DNA from: Thermoguttaceae bacterium
Lineage (GTDB): Bacteria; Planctomycetota; Planctomycetia; Pirellulales; Thermoguttaceae
DNA length: 32,723 bases
Assembly (NCBI GenBank): GCA_017408405.1
Contig: JAFQUP010000182.1
Coordinates: 1-32,723 of the forward strand
Direction: 5' to 3'
The notes under the pieces were generated by a model. That model was given only the letters and a program-made list of their open reading frames with translations. It did not search any database and was not told the origin of the DNA. A program made the translations under genes and the position numbers. Shown here one piece after another: positions 1 to 8,456 of this stretch (its first letter is position 1; each line of letters begins with the position of its first letter).

Positions 1-324
1 TCCGATGCGTCGGAATTCGACAAGATCCTCATCGACGGCGGTTCGATGGACGTAAGCCACACGATCCTTGACCTGACGATCGACGACCTTATGAGCGTCG
101 CTCCCGGCACAGAATGGGAACTTTTCTCGACGGCAAATGACGGAACGCTGACTGGCGATTTCTTCTCCGTCACCCTGAACGGTATGGGGCTGACCGAAGG
201 CTGGGATTTCACCGACGGTATCCTTTCCTTTAACGGTACGAGCAATCAGGTTCCCGAACCCGGCACGATGGTCCTCCTCGTCCTTGGACTTGGCGGACTG
301 TTCCTCATGAGACGGAAACGTTAA
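1..324 (+). CDS. PEP-CTERM sorting-domain protein, C-terminal part (5' end outside window)
   Basis: The frame is open from base 1, so this is the last 107 residues of a longer exported protein. The C-terminus is a textbook PEP-CTERM signal: VPEPGT, then a hydrophobic segment (roughly MVLLVLGLGGLFLM), then the basic end RRKR. In this family the tag is recognised by an exosortase (EpsH/XrtA type) at the inner membrane and leads to surface sorting. The part before it (EWELFSTANDGTLTGDFF) resembles the end of a beta-rich passenger, as in the autotransporter-like repeat protein that converges on it. An ATG lies at base 46, but there is no reason to place the start there because coding continues upstream. 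A strong terminator follows 23 nt after the stop. Function beyond surface sorting is unknown. Confidence 0.85.
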   Translation, partial: SDASEFDKILIDGGSMDVSHTILDLTIDDLMSVAPGTEWELFSTANDGTLTGDFFSVTLNGMGLTEGWDFTDGILSFNGTSNQVPEPGTMVLLVLGLGGLFLMRRKR

Positions 325-346
325 AAGGGTTTTTAAGCACATGAAA

Positions 347-382
347 AGCCGTTTCTGCCGTGCGCGGAGACGGCTTTTTTTC
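347..382 (+). terminator. Rho-independent terminator after the PEP-CTERM gene
   Basis: A 9-bp stem (347-355 with 367-375, one G-U pair), an 11-nt loop and a run of T at 375-381. The A-rich 5' flank makes it partly usable on the minus strand as well, where it would lie 126 nt beyond the stop of the convergent gene. Confidence 0.85.
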
Positions 383-507
383 TTAAGTGCTTCCGCGTTT
401 TGTGTGCGGCGGAGTTTGAAAAGATACTAAAAAAGTGAGGACCGCGAGAAACGGGCCTCCCTTGAGGTGCGAATGCTTTTCTTTTGCTGTTACGTCTGCG
501 CCTGCTT

Positions 508-3500
508 CTACTTTCTCTTTCCGCGGCGCATCAGTGCCAGAAGCGCGAGTCCGCAGCCGAGCAGGACGTAGGCGGACGGTTCCGGAAGTGAAGTCACGTC
601 ACCAACCGTCACGTGGAGCGTTCCGCGTTCATCCACGAAAAGATTTCCGGCGTTCAAAATGCCGCTCACCTGCGAGAGATCGACCATTTTGGCCCACTGC
701 TCGTCCGTGAGTCCCGTACCGGCAAAGAAGGTGAGTTCCACCGGAAGCATTTCCGTGTCGGAGGTGGTGAACGTAAAGGTCGTGTTTTCCGTCAGACCTT
801 CCGTGCCGCTGACTTCCGTGAACCAGCCGGTGTCTTCAGTGATCCCGGTCAGGTCGATGAGGAAATCAACGTCTCCCTGCGAATAATCGCCAGTCAGCTC
901 GAAACGCGTGTCTTTCGAGAGCTTCATCGTGATGTTGTCCCCCGCGTACAGCGAGCCGGCCGAGGAACCGGAAAGGGCGTAGACGGAATTTGCGCCTGAT
1001 GTGTTTTCCAGCGCGAGCGTGCCCGTGCCGGTGACGTTGGCGGTCATCGTGACGGAATCGGCGGGAGCCGGGTTGCGGATGGTCAGCGTTTTGCCTTCCG
1101 CGATATTAAACGCCCGCGTTCCTGCGGCCAATTCGCGCTGCGTTTCTAACGTCAGCCCAAGGCTGGGATCACCGATGAAGCCGTCATCGCCAATGGTCAG
1201 CGAATAGTACGTGTCGCCCGTCAGCGCACCGCCGGTGAGCCGGATCCCCAGACCGAGCCGTTTTCCGGTTGGATCCAGGATCGCTCCGTTGTTCGCGTAA
1301 GCATCGCCTCCGACGTCCGCGACACGCGCGTCAAGAAGATAGTATCCTGGAGAGAGAACGACGCCGGATGCCGTCACGCGGGCACACTTCCCGCCGAAAT
1401 CCAGAAGCGTCTGCCACTCGGGAGATTCAAGAACGATGCCGTTTTCGTCCGTGATTTTCATGGCGAAAATACCGGCGTAGTCATCATAGCCGCCGGTCAG
1501 GTCCAGTGTCGTTTCTTCCGTGACCGTAATGTACGTGCGGTACGAGGCGGCCGAATTGTTTCCGAGGCCGTTGGCGCGAACGGAGGAGTTGGAGGTATTG
1601 TTGATCAGGTCATCCACGTTTTTTCCCTCTCCAAGGTATTTCGAGGAGGTATACGCGGTCGTCGGTTTGATGTTTCCGTCCGCGTTCGAGTAGACCGTTT
1701 TGCTCCAAGTCCCCTCATGGACCGCGATGTTCCACACCGTATCGTTCGTGACGGTCAGAGTGCCGAAGTCGGAGTAGATCGGAGCCGTGACGCTTCCGCC
1801 GTCGAAGACAGTCACGCCGTTTTCGCCCATCGTGAAAATCGCGTCCGAGGCATCCAGCACGGTATTTCCGGAGAATTCGATCGTTCCGTCTCCGGTAAAA
1901 CGCGCGTTTGTTTTCTGCACGGCGTCGGCAAGATGGAATCGGATCTTTGCATCGGAGTCTGCGATGAATTTTTGTCCCTGCGGCTGGAAAGTGAGCGGAG
2001 CGTCGGCGGAACCCACGTTCAGGGTCGATTTCATATTTCGCAGTGTGCCGAAAAGGTTGGCGTCAGCCCGGAGCGTTGATTCCGCGGAACGGTCAAACTG
2101 CAGCGTCGCAGCGTGCTGGACTTCGACAGCTCCGGTGCCGAGCGAGCCGTTCTCACCGCCGTTTCCGATCTGAAGCGTTCCGTTCGAGACGGTCGTTTTG
2201 CCGGTGTAGGTATTGGCGCCGGAGAAGATCTGCGTTCCCGTGCCGACTTTCGTGATGGAGGCCGCGCGTAAGTTACTGTTTACCGTATTGTCGCGGATGA
2301 CCCCGGCAAACTCTGCCGTGTTGTTCGCGACGCCGTAAGCCGCGCTGTTTTCGTTATTTCCAATGCCGAGTTTGACCGCACCGGACTCAATGATCCCGGA
2401 ACCGGTCAGACTGTCGATGGTGATCTCGTTTCCGTCCCAGAGCGAAACGCGGGACGCGGTCTCTTCGATGTTCAGAGAACCGTAATTATCTGTCCAGGAG
2501 ATGTGGTACGAGTATCCACCAAGGACGAGATTACTTCCGTCCGCGACATTCAGCCACCCGCCTTTCGCGAGACTGATGCTCGCGCGCGCGTAATCGCTGC
2601 CCGGCAGGATCGCGGTCGTGCCTCCGCCTCCAAATTCAAACGTACCGGTTCCGGCCAGGATGACGTGCCCCGTCGCGGTGTTGGCGAGCGAGTGGTTATT
2701 CTGATGTCCGATGTCGGAGTAGGAGGTGCTTTCAAAACGGACTTTTCCACCGGTCTCAGCCGTGATGGTGGAGGTGATGGAGGGACGCGGCGCGACGGCA
2801 TCCGTGAAGAGAAGGACCGCGCCGTCGGCGACTCTGACGTTGGCAACCTGAACGTAGGCTTCTCCGGATTTTGGAGATGAGGCCGTGAACCGGACTGTTC
2901 CCGACTGAATGGCGAGCGTGCCGTCACCGCTGATCGTGTTCGTTACGTCGGTTGTCGTTCCGGCTCCCAAATCGTACGCGAATGCGGCTTGAGAGTTGAC
3001 CGTGACCGTATTTGAGGCGTTCATTGCCGCGTTTCCCGTCATTGCGGCCGTCCCGGAGAGAAGAGTCACGCCGTTCGTGAAGTCCGTGTTTGCCGCGGTG
3101 AATTCAAATCGTCCGTCACCACCGAGGTAGAGCCGGCCGTTTCCGGTGAGCAGCGCGTCTGCCGTGATGGTGGTGTCCGCGGAGGCATACGCGCCGTAAA
3201 TTGGTGAGGTCTTGGCACGTTCGGCGGCGATTTGCGCAGCGGTCCAGGCAGTCGTGTCGGACTCTGAGGCGCGGAGAAGCAGGATCCCGCCATCCTCTGC
3301 CGACACAGTCTCCATGACCGTGCGGTTCAGGACCGTAAAGCCCGCGCCGGAGTTGACGGAAACGGTGCCCGAGTCGGAGTTGGTGAGATTCGGAAGCGTG
3401 ACGAATCCGCCCTGGATGCTGACCGTTCCGCTGTTCGCGATGGAAGTGTTGGTCGAATGGATGTGCCCCGACGCGAAGTTGAAGGCGAGCGCGGCGCCGT

Positions 3501-4341
3501 TTTCGACCGTGACGTTTCCGGTTCCGAGGGATCCTGTCGTTCCGCCGTCGCCGATTTGAAGGGTTCCGCCGGAGATCTTCGTCGTTCCAGAGTAGGTATT
3601 CTGCCCGGTGAAGATCTGCGTGCCGGTTCCGCGTTTCTCAATGGATATGCTTCGCGAGGCGGCGGGAGCTCCAACGATCGTACCGGCGAACGTTCCCGAC
3701 CCGTTGTCGACGCCGAGGACAAAAAGTCCCGGATCACTTCCAGCGCCGGCCGTGACTTTCCCGGTTCCCGAAAGGACGTCGATCATAACGCCTGCCGAAT
3801 TGGTTCTTCCACCGTCCCAGAGATCCAGCGTGCCGTTAAGGAGCATGTCCGCTTTGTTTTCCGTCCAGTCCTGCTGGAGCCATTCGCCATTTCGGAAGGT
3901 TCCTTCGAGGATCTGGATCTGCGCGCCGGAATCGTACGCGAACTTGACCCGATTGTCGGCGTTCAGTGCCTGAAGTATTCCGCCTCCGGTCTTGATGAAT
4001 CCCTGCGACCCGTTGAGCGTCAGGAGAGCCGAGTTTTTCACGAGCGTCTGCGTGCCTTCCGTAACGTTGAACGTCAGCGTTCCGTGATTCGTGACCGTGA
4101 TCGCTTCCGTCTGATTCGGAACGTAGTTTGTGAACGTGAGGCTTCCGCCTTCAAGTACCGTCAGGCTCTGGTTCAGGTACGCGGCGTTCGTATCCGCGCT
4201 GGAAATCGTGACGCTGGTTGAAATGTCCGCAGCGTTTGCCGCGAGCACAGACATCAGCAGCCCACAGAAACTGGTGCCGTGCAGGACGTTTTTCAGGACA
4301 CGATCCTGATTTTTCTGGCGTTTTTGTTTTTTTCTGCTCAT
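508..4341 (-). CDS. PEP-CTERM protein with autotransporter-associated beta-strand repeats
   Basis: 1277 residues. The N-terminus is basic (MSRKKQKRQK) followed by a hydrophobic stretch ending in ANAAD, a long signal peptide with probable cleavage near residue 38. The body is rich in Gly, Thr, Ser and Asn with beta-helix-like spacing. Two clear copies of the autotransporter passenger repeat (PATR type, GTGTQIF.G.NTY.G.T..S.GTLQIG) lie at about residues 237-280 and 697-740. The C-terminus is a PEP-CTERM tag (LPEPSAYVLLGCGLALLALM then RRGKRK), so anchoring or sorting goes through an exosortase rather than an outer-membrane beta-barrel, and no barrel domain is visible. The start is the first ATG after the promoter; only a weak ribosome site (CAGGTA) precedes it. 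It is probably a large surface fibre or adhesin-like protein; binding partner unknown. Confidence 0.85.
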   Translation of the reverse strand: MSRKKQKRQKNQDRVLKNVLHGTSFCGLLMSVLAANAADISTSVTISSADTNAAYLNQSLTVLEGGSLTFTNYVPNQTEAITVTNHGTLTFNVTEGTQTLVKNSALLTLNGSQGFIKTGGGILQALNADNRVKFAYDSGAQIQILEGTFRNGEWLQQDWTENKADMLLNGTLDLWDGGRTNSAGVMIDVLSGTGKVTAGAGSDPGLFVLGVDNGSGTFAGTIVGAPAASRSISIEKRGTGTQIFTGQNTYSGTTKISGGTLQIGDGGTTGSLGTGNVTVENGAALAFNFASGHIHSTNTSIANSGTVSIQGGFVTLPNLTNSDSGTVSVNSGAGFTVLNRTVMETVSAEDGGILLLRASESDTTAWTAAQIAAERAKTSPIYGAYASADTTITADALLTGNGRLYLGGDGRFEFTAANTDFTNGVTLLSGTAAMTGNAAMNASNTVTVNSQAAFAYDLGAGTTTDVTNTISGDGTLAIQSGTVRFTASSPKSGEAYVQVANVRVADGAVLLFTDAVAPRPSITSTITAETGGKVRFESTSYSDIGHQNNHSLANTATGHVILAGTGTFEFGGGGTTAILPGSDYARASISLAKGGWLNVADGSNLVLGGYSYHISWTDNYGSLNIEETASRVSLWDGNEITIDSLTGSGIIESGAVKLGIGNNENSAAYGVANNTAEFAGVIRDNTVNSNLRAASITKVGTGTQIFSGANTYTGKTTVSNGTLQIGNGGENGSLGTGAVEVQHAATLQFDRSAESTLRADANLFGTLRNMKSTLNVGSADAPLTFQPQGQKFIADSDAKIRFHLADAVQKTNARFTGDGTIEFSGNTVLDASDAIFTMGENGVTVFDGGSVTAPIYSDFGTLTVTNDTVWNIAVHEGTWSKTVYSNADGNIKPTTAYTSSKYLGEGKNVDDLINNTSNSSVRANGLGNNSAASYRTYITVTEETTLDLTGGYDDYAGIFAMKITDENGIVLESPEWQTLLDFGGKCARVTASGVVLSPGYYLLDARVADVGGDAYANNGAILDPTGKRLGLGIRLTGGALTGDTYYSLTIGDDGFIGDPSLGLTLETQRELAAGTRAFNIAEGKTLTIRNPAPADSVTMTANVTGTGTLALENTSGANSVYALSGSSAGSLYAGDNITMKLSKDTRFELTGDYSQGDVDFLIDLTGITEDTGWFTEVSGTEGLTENTTFTFTTSDTEMLPVELTFFAGTGLTDEQWAKMVDLSQVSGILNAGNLFVDERGTLHVTVGDVTSLPEPSAYVLLGCGLALLALMRRGKRK
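2128..2250 (-). repeat. PATR coding repeat, copy 2
   Basis: Codes for about residues 697-738 of the PEP-CTERM repeat protein and is an imperfect direct repeat of 3515-3632 at both DNA and protein level (shared cores GTGTQIF, NTY.G.T, GTLQIG, GSLGTG). Confidence 0.7.
3515..3632 (-). repeat. PATR coding repeat, copy 1
   Basis: Codes for about residues 237-276 of the same protein; the partner copy is 2128-2250. The two are about 1.38 kb apart, long enough in principle to allow in-frame recombination. Confidence 0.7.
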
Positions 4342-4437
4342 ATTTTACCTGATTTCAAAAATATTAAAATGGGAAGATTGGTTTTGGCGATTCAGGCCAT
4401 TTCTCGCACATTCCAATTAAACTCAAAAATAGATTCA

Positions 4438-4466
4438 TATTTTGTTTCGTTTTTTTCAAAAGTCAA
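4438..4466 (-). promoter_or_regulatory. Probable promoter of the PEP-CTERM repeat gene
   Basis: On the minus strand TTGACT (4466-4461), 17 bp, then AAAATA (4443-4438). The -35 box is good and the -10 box weak. A transcript would have a leader of roughly 90 nt. Confidence 0.4.
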
Positions 4467-4691
4467 GCATTATTTTTCCTGAAATTTTAGAATTTCAGAA
4501 ATTTGAAGCGATTTGTCAAGAAAAGTTTGGCAATTAAAAAGCGAGAGGAGAGAAAGTGAGAAATTCCGAACATTTTTGAAAGAGCGGAAGCCTGGACGGA
4601 TATTTGGGGCGAGAGGTGGAGAAATGAAGAGAAAACGCAGGTCATTTAAGGAAATTTTGTTGTTTTTTTAAAAAAAGGTGGCCCTTCCCGG

Positions 4692-4720
4692 TTGATTTTT
4701 TGGGAGGGAGAGGGTAAAAT
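4692..4720 (+). promoter_or_regulatory. Probable sigma70-like promoter of the TIM-barrel gene
   Basis: TTGATT (4692-4697), 17-bp spacer, TAAAAT (4715-4720). Predicted transcription start near 4727, about 63 nt before the ATG at 4790. Confidence 0.6.
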
Positions 4721-4789
4721 GAATAGACGTATTGGGAATTGAAAGCCCATTTACCCGCCAACTTACCTTTTTTCAGGAGTGAAAGACGA

Positions 4790-5734
4790 ATGAAACGACG
4801 TGAATTTCTGGCTGCCGGCGCCGCTGCCGCAGCAGTCGCCATGACCAATATCGAACTGAAAGCCGAAGTGACCGACAGCACCTGGGACGGCAAAAGTGCC
4901 AATCAGACCGCTAAAGCCCGTCTTTGCCTCGGTTCCCAGCTCGGAATCATTCCGGGGAACTCGGTCGAAGAAAAATTTGCGAAAATGAAGGCCTGGGGCA
5001 TCGAAGCCGTCGAATTCGGCCGTGATGTGGAAGATCCGGAACGCGCGAAATACTACAAAAAACTCCTCGACGACACCGGACTCATTCCGTCTGCGGTCTG
5101 CTGGGGTTCGCACGGCGGCGACCTGATGAGCTTCGATAAAGATCGCAAACAGCGCGGTACCGACGCTCTGAAACGCGCACTGGAAGGTGCCGGCATCATC
5201 GGCTGCACAGGCGTCATTTATGTTCCGGCGTTCAATGGTCAGAGCCCGCTGACGAATCAGGAAATGCGCAAAATGCTGCTTGACGATTTCCCGGCTCTCG
5301 CCGACTTCGCGGCAGACTGCGGCACGCACGTTACGTTTGAGCCGCTCAACCGCAGTGAAGCTTTCTTCCTCCGCCAGGTCGCCGACGGTGCTGCGATCGC
5401 CCGCGACATCAACGAACGTTCCGAAAAGAAATGCGGTATGTCCGTCATGGGTGACTTCTACCACATGAGCATTGAAGAGACCGACATGATGGGTGCGTTC
5501 ATCTCCGGCGGCAAACTCCTGACCCACGTTCACCTTGCCGGCGGTGTTTCCGATCCGCGCCGTACCATCCCGGGCCAGAACAAGAGCCGTTTCGTCGAAG
5601 GTTTCCGCGGTCTGAAATACATCGGATACACGGGACCGTGCTCCTTTGAATGCGGTGTCCGCGGCGATCGTGAAGTCGAAATTCCGAAAGCCCTCGAATT
5701 CCTCAAGAAGGAATACGAACTGGCTGTTATCTGA
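4790..5734 (+). CDS. Tat-exported TIM-barrel protein, hydroxypyruvate isomerase / sugar isomerase-epimerase-like
   Basis: 314 residues. The start at 4790 is chosen because AGGAG (4775-4779) lies 10 nt upstream and because it gives a twin-arginine signal (KRREFLAAG followed by an Ala-rich hydrophobic stretch); the in-frame TTG at 4739 would bury that signal. The rest fits the AP-endonuclease-2-like TIM barrel (Pfam PF01261, sugar phosphate isomerase/epimerase, hydroxypyruvate isomerase group). Likely metal ligands are E184 (TFEPLNR), D222 and H225 (GDFYHM), H246/H248 (THVHLAGG) and E287 (SFECG). These proteins isomerise or epimerise keto-sugars or acids, but the substrate cannot be told from sequence. 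The Tat signal predicts a periplasmic location with a metal loaded before export, a common arrangement in Planctomycetota. It appears to be a single-gene transcript between its own promoter and a strong terminator. Confidence 0.85.
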   Translation: MKRREFLAAGAAAAAVAMTNIELKAEVTDSTWDGKSANQTAKARLCLGSQLGIIPGNSVEEKFAKMKAWGIEAVEFGRDVEDPERAKYYKKLLDDTGLIPSAVCWGSHGGDLMSFDKDRKQRGTDALKRALEGAGIIGCTGVIYVPAFNGQSPLTNQEMRKMLLDDFPALADFAADCGTHVTFEPLNRSEAFFLRQVADGAAIARDINERSEKKCGMSVMGDFYHMSIEETDMMGAFISGGKLLTHVHLAGGVSDPRRTIPGQNKSRFVEGFRGLKYIGYTGPCSFECGVRGDREVEIPKALEFLKKEYELAVI

Positions 5735-5781
5735 TAGGCGCGTATTTACTGATAGTAACGAATTCAAAACGCATTAAAAAG

Positions 5782-5816
5782 TGACCTGGAGTCCTCGAAA
5801 GACTTCAGGTCATTTT
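5782..5816 (+). terminator. Rho-independent terminator of the TIM-barrel gene
   Basis: A 12-bp stem (5782-5793 with 5801-5812, one G-U pair), a 7-nt loop CTCGAAA and five T at 5812-5816. Confidence 0.9.
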
Positions 5817-5872
5817 TGGGGTTGATCGGAATATTTTCCTGGTAAGTTTTAAAAGCAGATTAAAATACCCAA

Positions 5873-5905
5873 TAAAAAAACCGGTCAGGAATTTCCCAAC
5901 CGGTT
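5873..5905 (-). terminator. Rho-independent terminator of the S1 gene (minus strand)
   Basis: Read on the minus strand: AACCGGT (5905-5899), a 13-nt loop, ACCGGTT (5885-5879), then a T run from the A tract at 5873-5880. It lies 32 nt beyond the S1 stop. Confidence 0.85.
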
Positions 5906-5936
5906 AATGTTTGCGAATTATGTCTCAATCAAAGAC

Positions 5937-7736
5937 TTAATCCTGTTTCAGCTGCTCGAAACCAGCGGATCCGCCGCCGCCTTTGAGATCTTTGGCGGGA
6001 GTGGAAACATGGACCGGCGCGGCCGTCGGAGTGTTGTCTTCTTCAACCGGTTCGACAGCATCTTCAGCCCATTCGACACGTTTACGGGAGAGACCGATTT
6101 TTCTGTCTTCCGTGTCAACGCGGAGAATTTTGACTTCGAGTTCTTCGCCAACTTTGACGATTTCTTCCGGATTGTCGACTTTGTGATCGGCAAGCTCAGA
6201 GATATGGAGGAGACCTTCCAGACCATCTTCCAGTCCGACGAAGACGCCGAAATTGGTGATCTTGGTAACGGTTCCCTTAACGAGCTGACCGGGTTCGTAT
6301 TTGCTGGGAATATCATGAGCCCACGGATCTTCGGTCATCTGTTTCAGACCAAGAGCGATGCGGCGGCGTCCCTGATCAACGGAGAGAACGCGGCATTCGA
6401 TTTTCTGGCCTTTTTCGACCATTTCACTCGGATGAGTAATACGGCGAGTCCAGCTCATGTCAGAAACGTGAAGCAGTCCGTCAATACCTTCCTGAATTTC
6501 AATGAAGGCACCGTAGTTGGTGAGATTGCGGACGACACCGGTGACAGTGCTTCCCGGCGGATACTGTTTGGCAACAGCTTCCCACGGATTTTCTTTGGTC
6601 TGTTTGATACCAAGAGAGATTTCCTGCTTGTTCTTGTTGATGGAAAGAACGACAACATCAATTTCGTCGCCGGGAGAAACCAGTTCGCTCGGATGATTGA
6701 TACGTTTGGTCCAGCTCATTTCACTAATGTGAACGAGACCTTCAACCCCTTCCTCAAGTTTGACGAAAGCACCGTACGTCATGACATTGACGACAGTACC
6801 TTTGACCACTTTACCCTGGGGATATTTGGCTTCAACTTCTTCCCACGGCGAGGCGGTTTTCTGTTTGAGACCGAGAGCGATTTTTTCCTTTTTGTAGTCA
6901 ACCGAAAGGATCTGCACTTCGATTTCCTGGTCAAGCTGGAGCATTTCTTCGGGGTGATTGATGCGTCCCCAGCTCATGTCGGTAATATGGAGGAGACCAT
7001 CAATACCGCCAAGGTCAACGAACGCGCCGAAATCGGCGAGATTCTTGACGATACCGGTGCGAAGCTGACCGGGCTGAAGCTGCTTGAGAAGTTCCTGCTT
7101 CTGGGTTTCGCGTTCCTTTTCGATGAGATAACGGCGGCTGACGACGATATTGCGTCGCGGCTCGTCAATTTTAAGAACGGAGCAGTCAATCGAACGACCG
7201 ATATATTCGCCAATATCAGCCGGACGACGAATGTCAACCTGGCTGGCGGGCAGGAAAACGTTCACGCCAATATCAACCAGAAGACCGCCCTTGATTTTAC
7301 GGATGACGTTACCGGTGACCACATCGCCTTCGTGGACCGATTCCATGACTTTTTTCCAGGCTTCGATCTTTTCAGCCTTGCGTTTGCTGAGCATGATCAT
7401 GCCTTTGGCTTCGTCCATCTGCGGCATTCCGCCAGCGTTGCTGCCATCTTCGACTTCTTCAATCAGGACGCGGATCGTGTCACCCGGATTCGGAAGTTCC
7501 TGTCCTTCTTCCCATTCATTGCGGTTGACAAGGCCTTCACTTTTGAAGCCGACATCAACGATTACGTAATCACCTTCAACGCGGATTACTTTACCTTCGA
7601 CGATCTGGTTGACGGTAAGATCACTTCCGCCCCAATCCAAATCTTCCATCTGAATACCGGCGAACGCGGAATCAAGTTCCGCATCCCAGTTGCTCTGATT
7701 CTGGTCCAGTCCAAGAACTAAGTTACGATTAACCAT
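5937..7736 (-). CDS. rpsA: 30S ribosomal protein S1
   Basis: 599 residues from the ATG at 7736, which has AGAGG (7748-7744) 7 nt upstream; the frame also extends upstream to an ATG at 7766, but that start has no ribosome site and adds only ten residues. Six S1 (OB-fold) RNA-binding domains can be seen at about residues 44-118, 136-202, 222-292, 307-379, 393-466 and 481-553. The last four carry the strong YGAFV...G..GL.H.S.MSW type signature. Six domains match the full-length S1 of Gram-negative bacteria, which binds mRNA and helps load it on the 30S subunit. The C-terminal tail of about 45 residues is acidic, then Ala/Pro/Gly-rich. It is transcribed alone: its own promoter lies 113-140 nt upstream of the start and its terminator just downstream. 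Confidence 0.95.
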   Translation of the reverse strand: MVNRNLVLGLDQNQSNWDAELDSAFAGIQMEDLDWGGSDLTVNQIVEGKVIRVEGDYVIVDVGFKSEGLVNRNEWEEGQELPNPGDTIRVLIEEVEDGSNAGGMPQMDEAKGMIMLSKRKAEKIEAWKKVMESVHEGDVVTGNVIRKIKGGLLVDIGVNVFLPASQVDIRRPADIGEYIGRSIDCSVLKIDEPRRNIVVSRRYLIEKERETQKQELLKQLQPGQLRTGIVKNLADFGAFVDLGGIDGLLHITDMSWGRINHPEEMLQLDQEIEVQILSVDYKKEKIALGLKQKTASPWEEVEAKYPQGKVVKGTVVNVMTYGAFVKLEEGVEGLVHISEMSWTKRINHPSELVSPGDEIDVVVLSINKNKQEISLGIKQTKENPWEAVAKQYPPGSTVTGVVRNLTNYGAFIEIQEGIDGLLHVSDMSWTRRITHPSEMVEKGQKIECRVLSVDQGRRRIALGLKQMTEDPWAHDIPSKYEPGQLVKGTVTKITNFGVFVGLEDGLEGLLHISELADHKVDNPEEIVKVGEELEVKILRVDTEDRKIGLSRKRVEWAEDAVEPVEEDNTPTAAPVHVSTPAKDLKGGGGSAGFEQLKQD

Positions 7737-7848
7737 TAAAAAACCTCTGGAAGATGACTGAATCATCTCCCAACAAAAAATTGTTAGCGGCCTGATTTTC
7801 CGGTTGATTTTACGCTTTCAACAAATTCAGAAAATCTTTCATTAAGCC

Positions 7849-7876
7849 AATATACCAGATTTTCAGATTTTTTCAA
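7849..7876 (-). promoter_or_regulatory. Probable promoter of rpsA
   Basis: Minus strand: TTGAAA (7876-7871), 16 bp, TATATT (7854-7849). The predicted start near 7842 gives a leader of about 105 nt. Confidence 0.6.
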
Positions 7877-8369
7877 GGGGAAGGGACAGAAAATTGATAA
7901 AGATTAGCAAAAATTGTCCAATTATGGCGATTAAATCAATAATTCGGCTTGATTCTTAGAAAACAGTCGTTCGGGAGCACGGAAAACCTTTCTTAAAATG
8001 GATAAACTGAAAAATTTAACGAAGTTTTTTGGCGGAAAATTTGAATTATTGATTCAAGGGAAACATTTCAGGATTCAATTTTCAGAAAAACGGGTCGTTT
8101 TATTTTTTGCCGCCATTTCTGGAAGTTTCATATGTTTGCGAATAGGGGGAATTTTTTGTGCCTCGCAAAATTCAAATGTCTTTCTTTAATTTTTCACAGA
8201 CAAGCCGTTTGGGGAATGTTTCTTGCTTGAAACATCATGAAATTTTTGGTTTATTTGATTTTTATTAGTCGCGTAATGAGGAAAAGTGGATTAAAAACAC
8301 GAAAAAAATGGAAAAGATAAATCAGGATAAAAAAAGAGCAAGAAAAAAAGGTTCATGAAACGAATCGGC
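7877..8369. other. AT-rich spacer between rpsA promoter and miaB terminator
   Basis: About 490 bp of AT-rich sequence. A 63-codon frame at 7998-8189 (+) has no ribosome site, biased AT-driven composition and no recognisable domain, so it is not called. A small inverted repeat (GTTTC...GAAAC) lies near 8218-8234. Nothing else is seen. Confidence 0.5.
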
Positions 8370-8408
8370 AAGAAAAGACGGCTTTAGGCGATTATTTCCC
8401 AAAGCCGT
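8370..8408 (-). terminator. Rho-independent terminator of miaB (minus strand)
   Basis: Minus strand: ACGGCTTT (8408-8401), 15-nt loop, AAAGCCGT (8385-8378), followed by a T-rich tail CTTTTCTT. It begins 48 nt beyond the miaB stop. Confidence 0.75.
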
Positions 8409-8456
8409 GGATTGGATTGAAATAAAAGCGGAGAATCCGCTAAACGATTTGAGCTG

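Larger units (their letters stand above)
4342..4789. other. Divergent intergenic region, AT-rich, no gene seen
   Basis: This 448-bp gap separates the divergent PEP-CTERM repeat gene and the TIM-barrel gene. It holds a probable promoter for each direction (4438-4466 minus, 4692-4720 plus). The remaining sequence is AT-rich with no convincing reading frame; the short frames in it lack ribosome sites and coding character. Confidence 0.6.

Noticed and set aside
3457..4221. Long plus-strand frames opposite the PEP-CTERM repeat gene
   Set aside because: They are Arg-rich shadows of the GC-rich repeat gene, with no signal, no domain and no ribosome site.
4763..5767. A 334-codon minus-strand frame antisense to the TIM-barrel gene
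   Set aside because: It is the complement of a gene with a Tat signal, ribosome site and metal-ligand motifs; the antisense product has no domain.
5907..7721. A 604-codon plus-strand frame antisense to rpsA
   Set aside because: It is Phe/Asn/Asp-rich, a mirror of the opposite codons of a strongly biased gene; rpsA has six clear S1 domains, a ribosome site, promoter and terminator.
7998..8189. A 63-codon plus-strand frame in the rpsA-miaB spacer
   Set aside because: No ribosome site, AT-driven composition and no recognisable feature.
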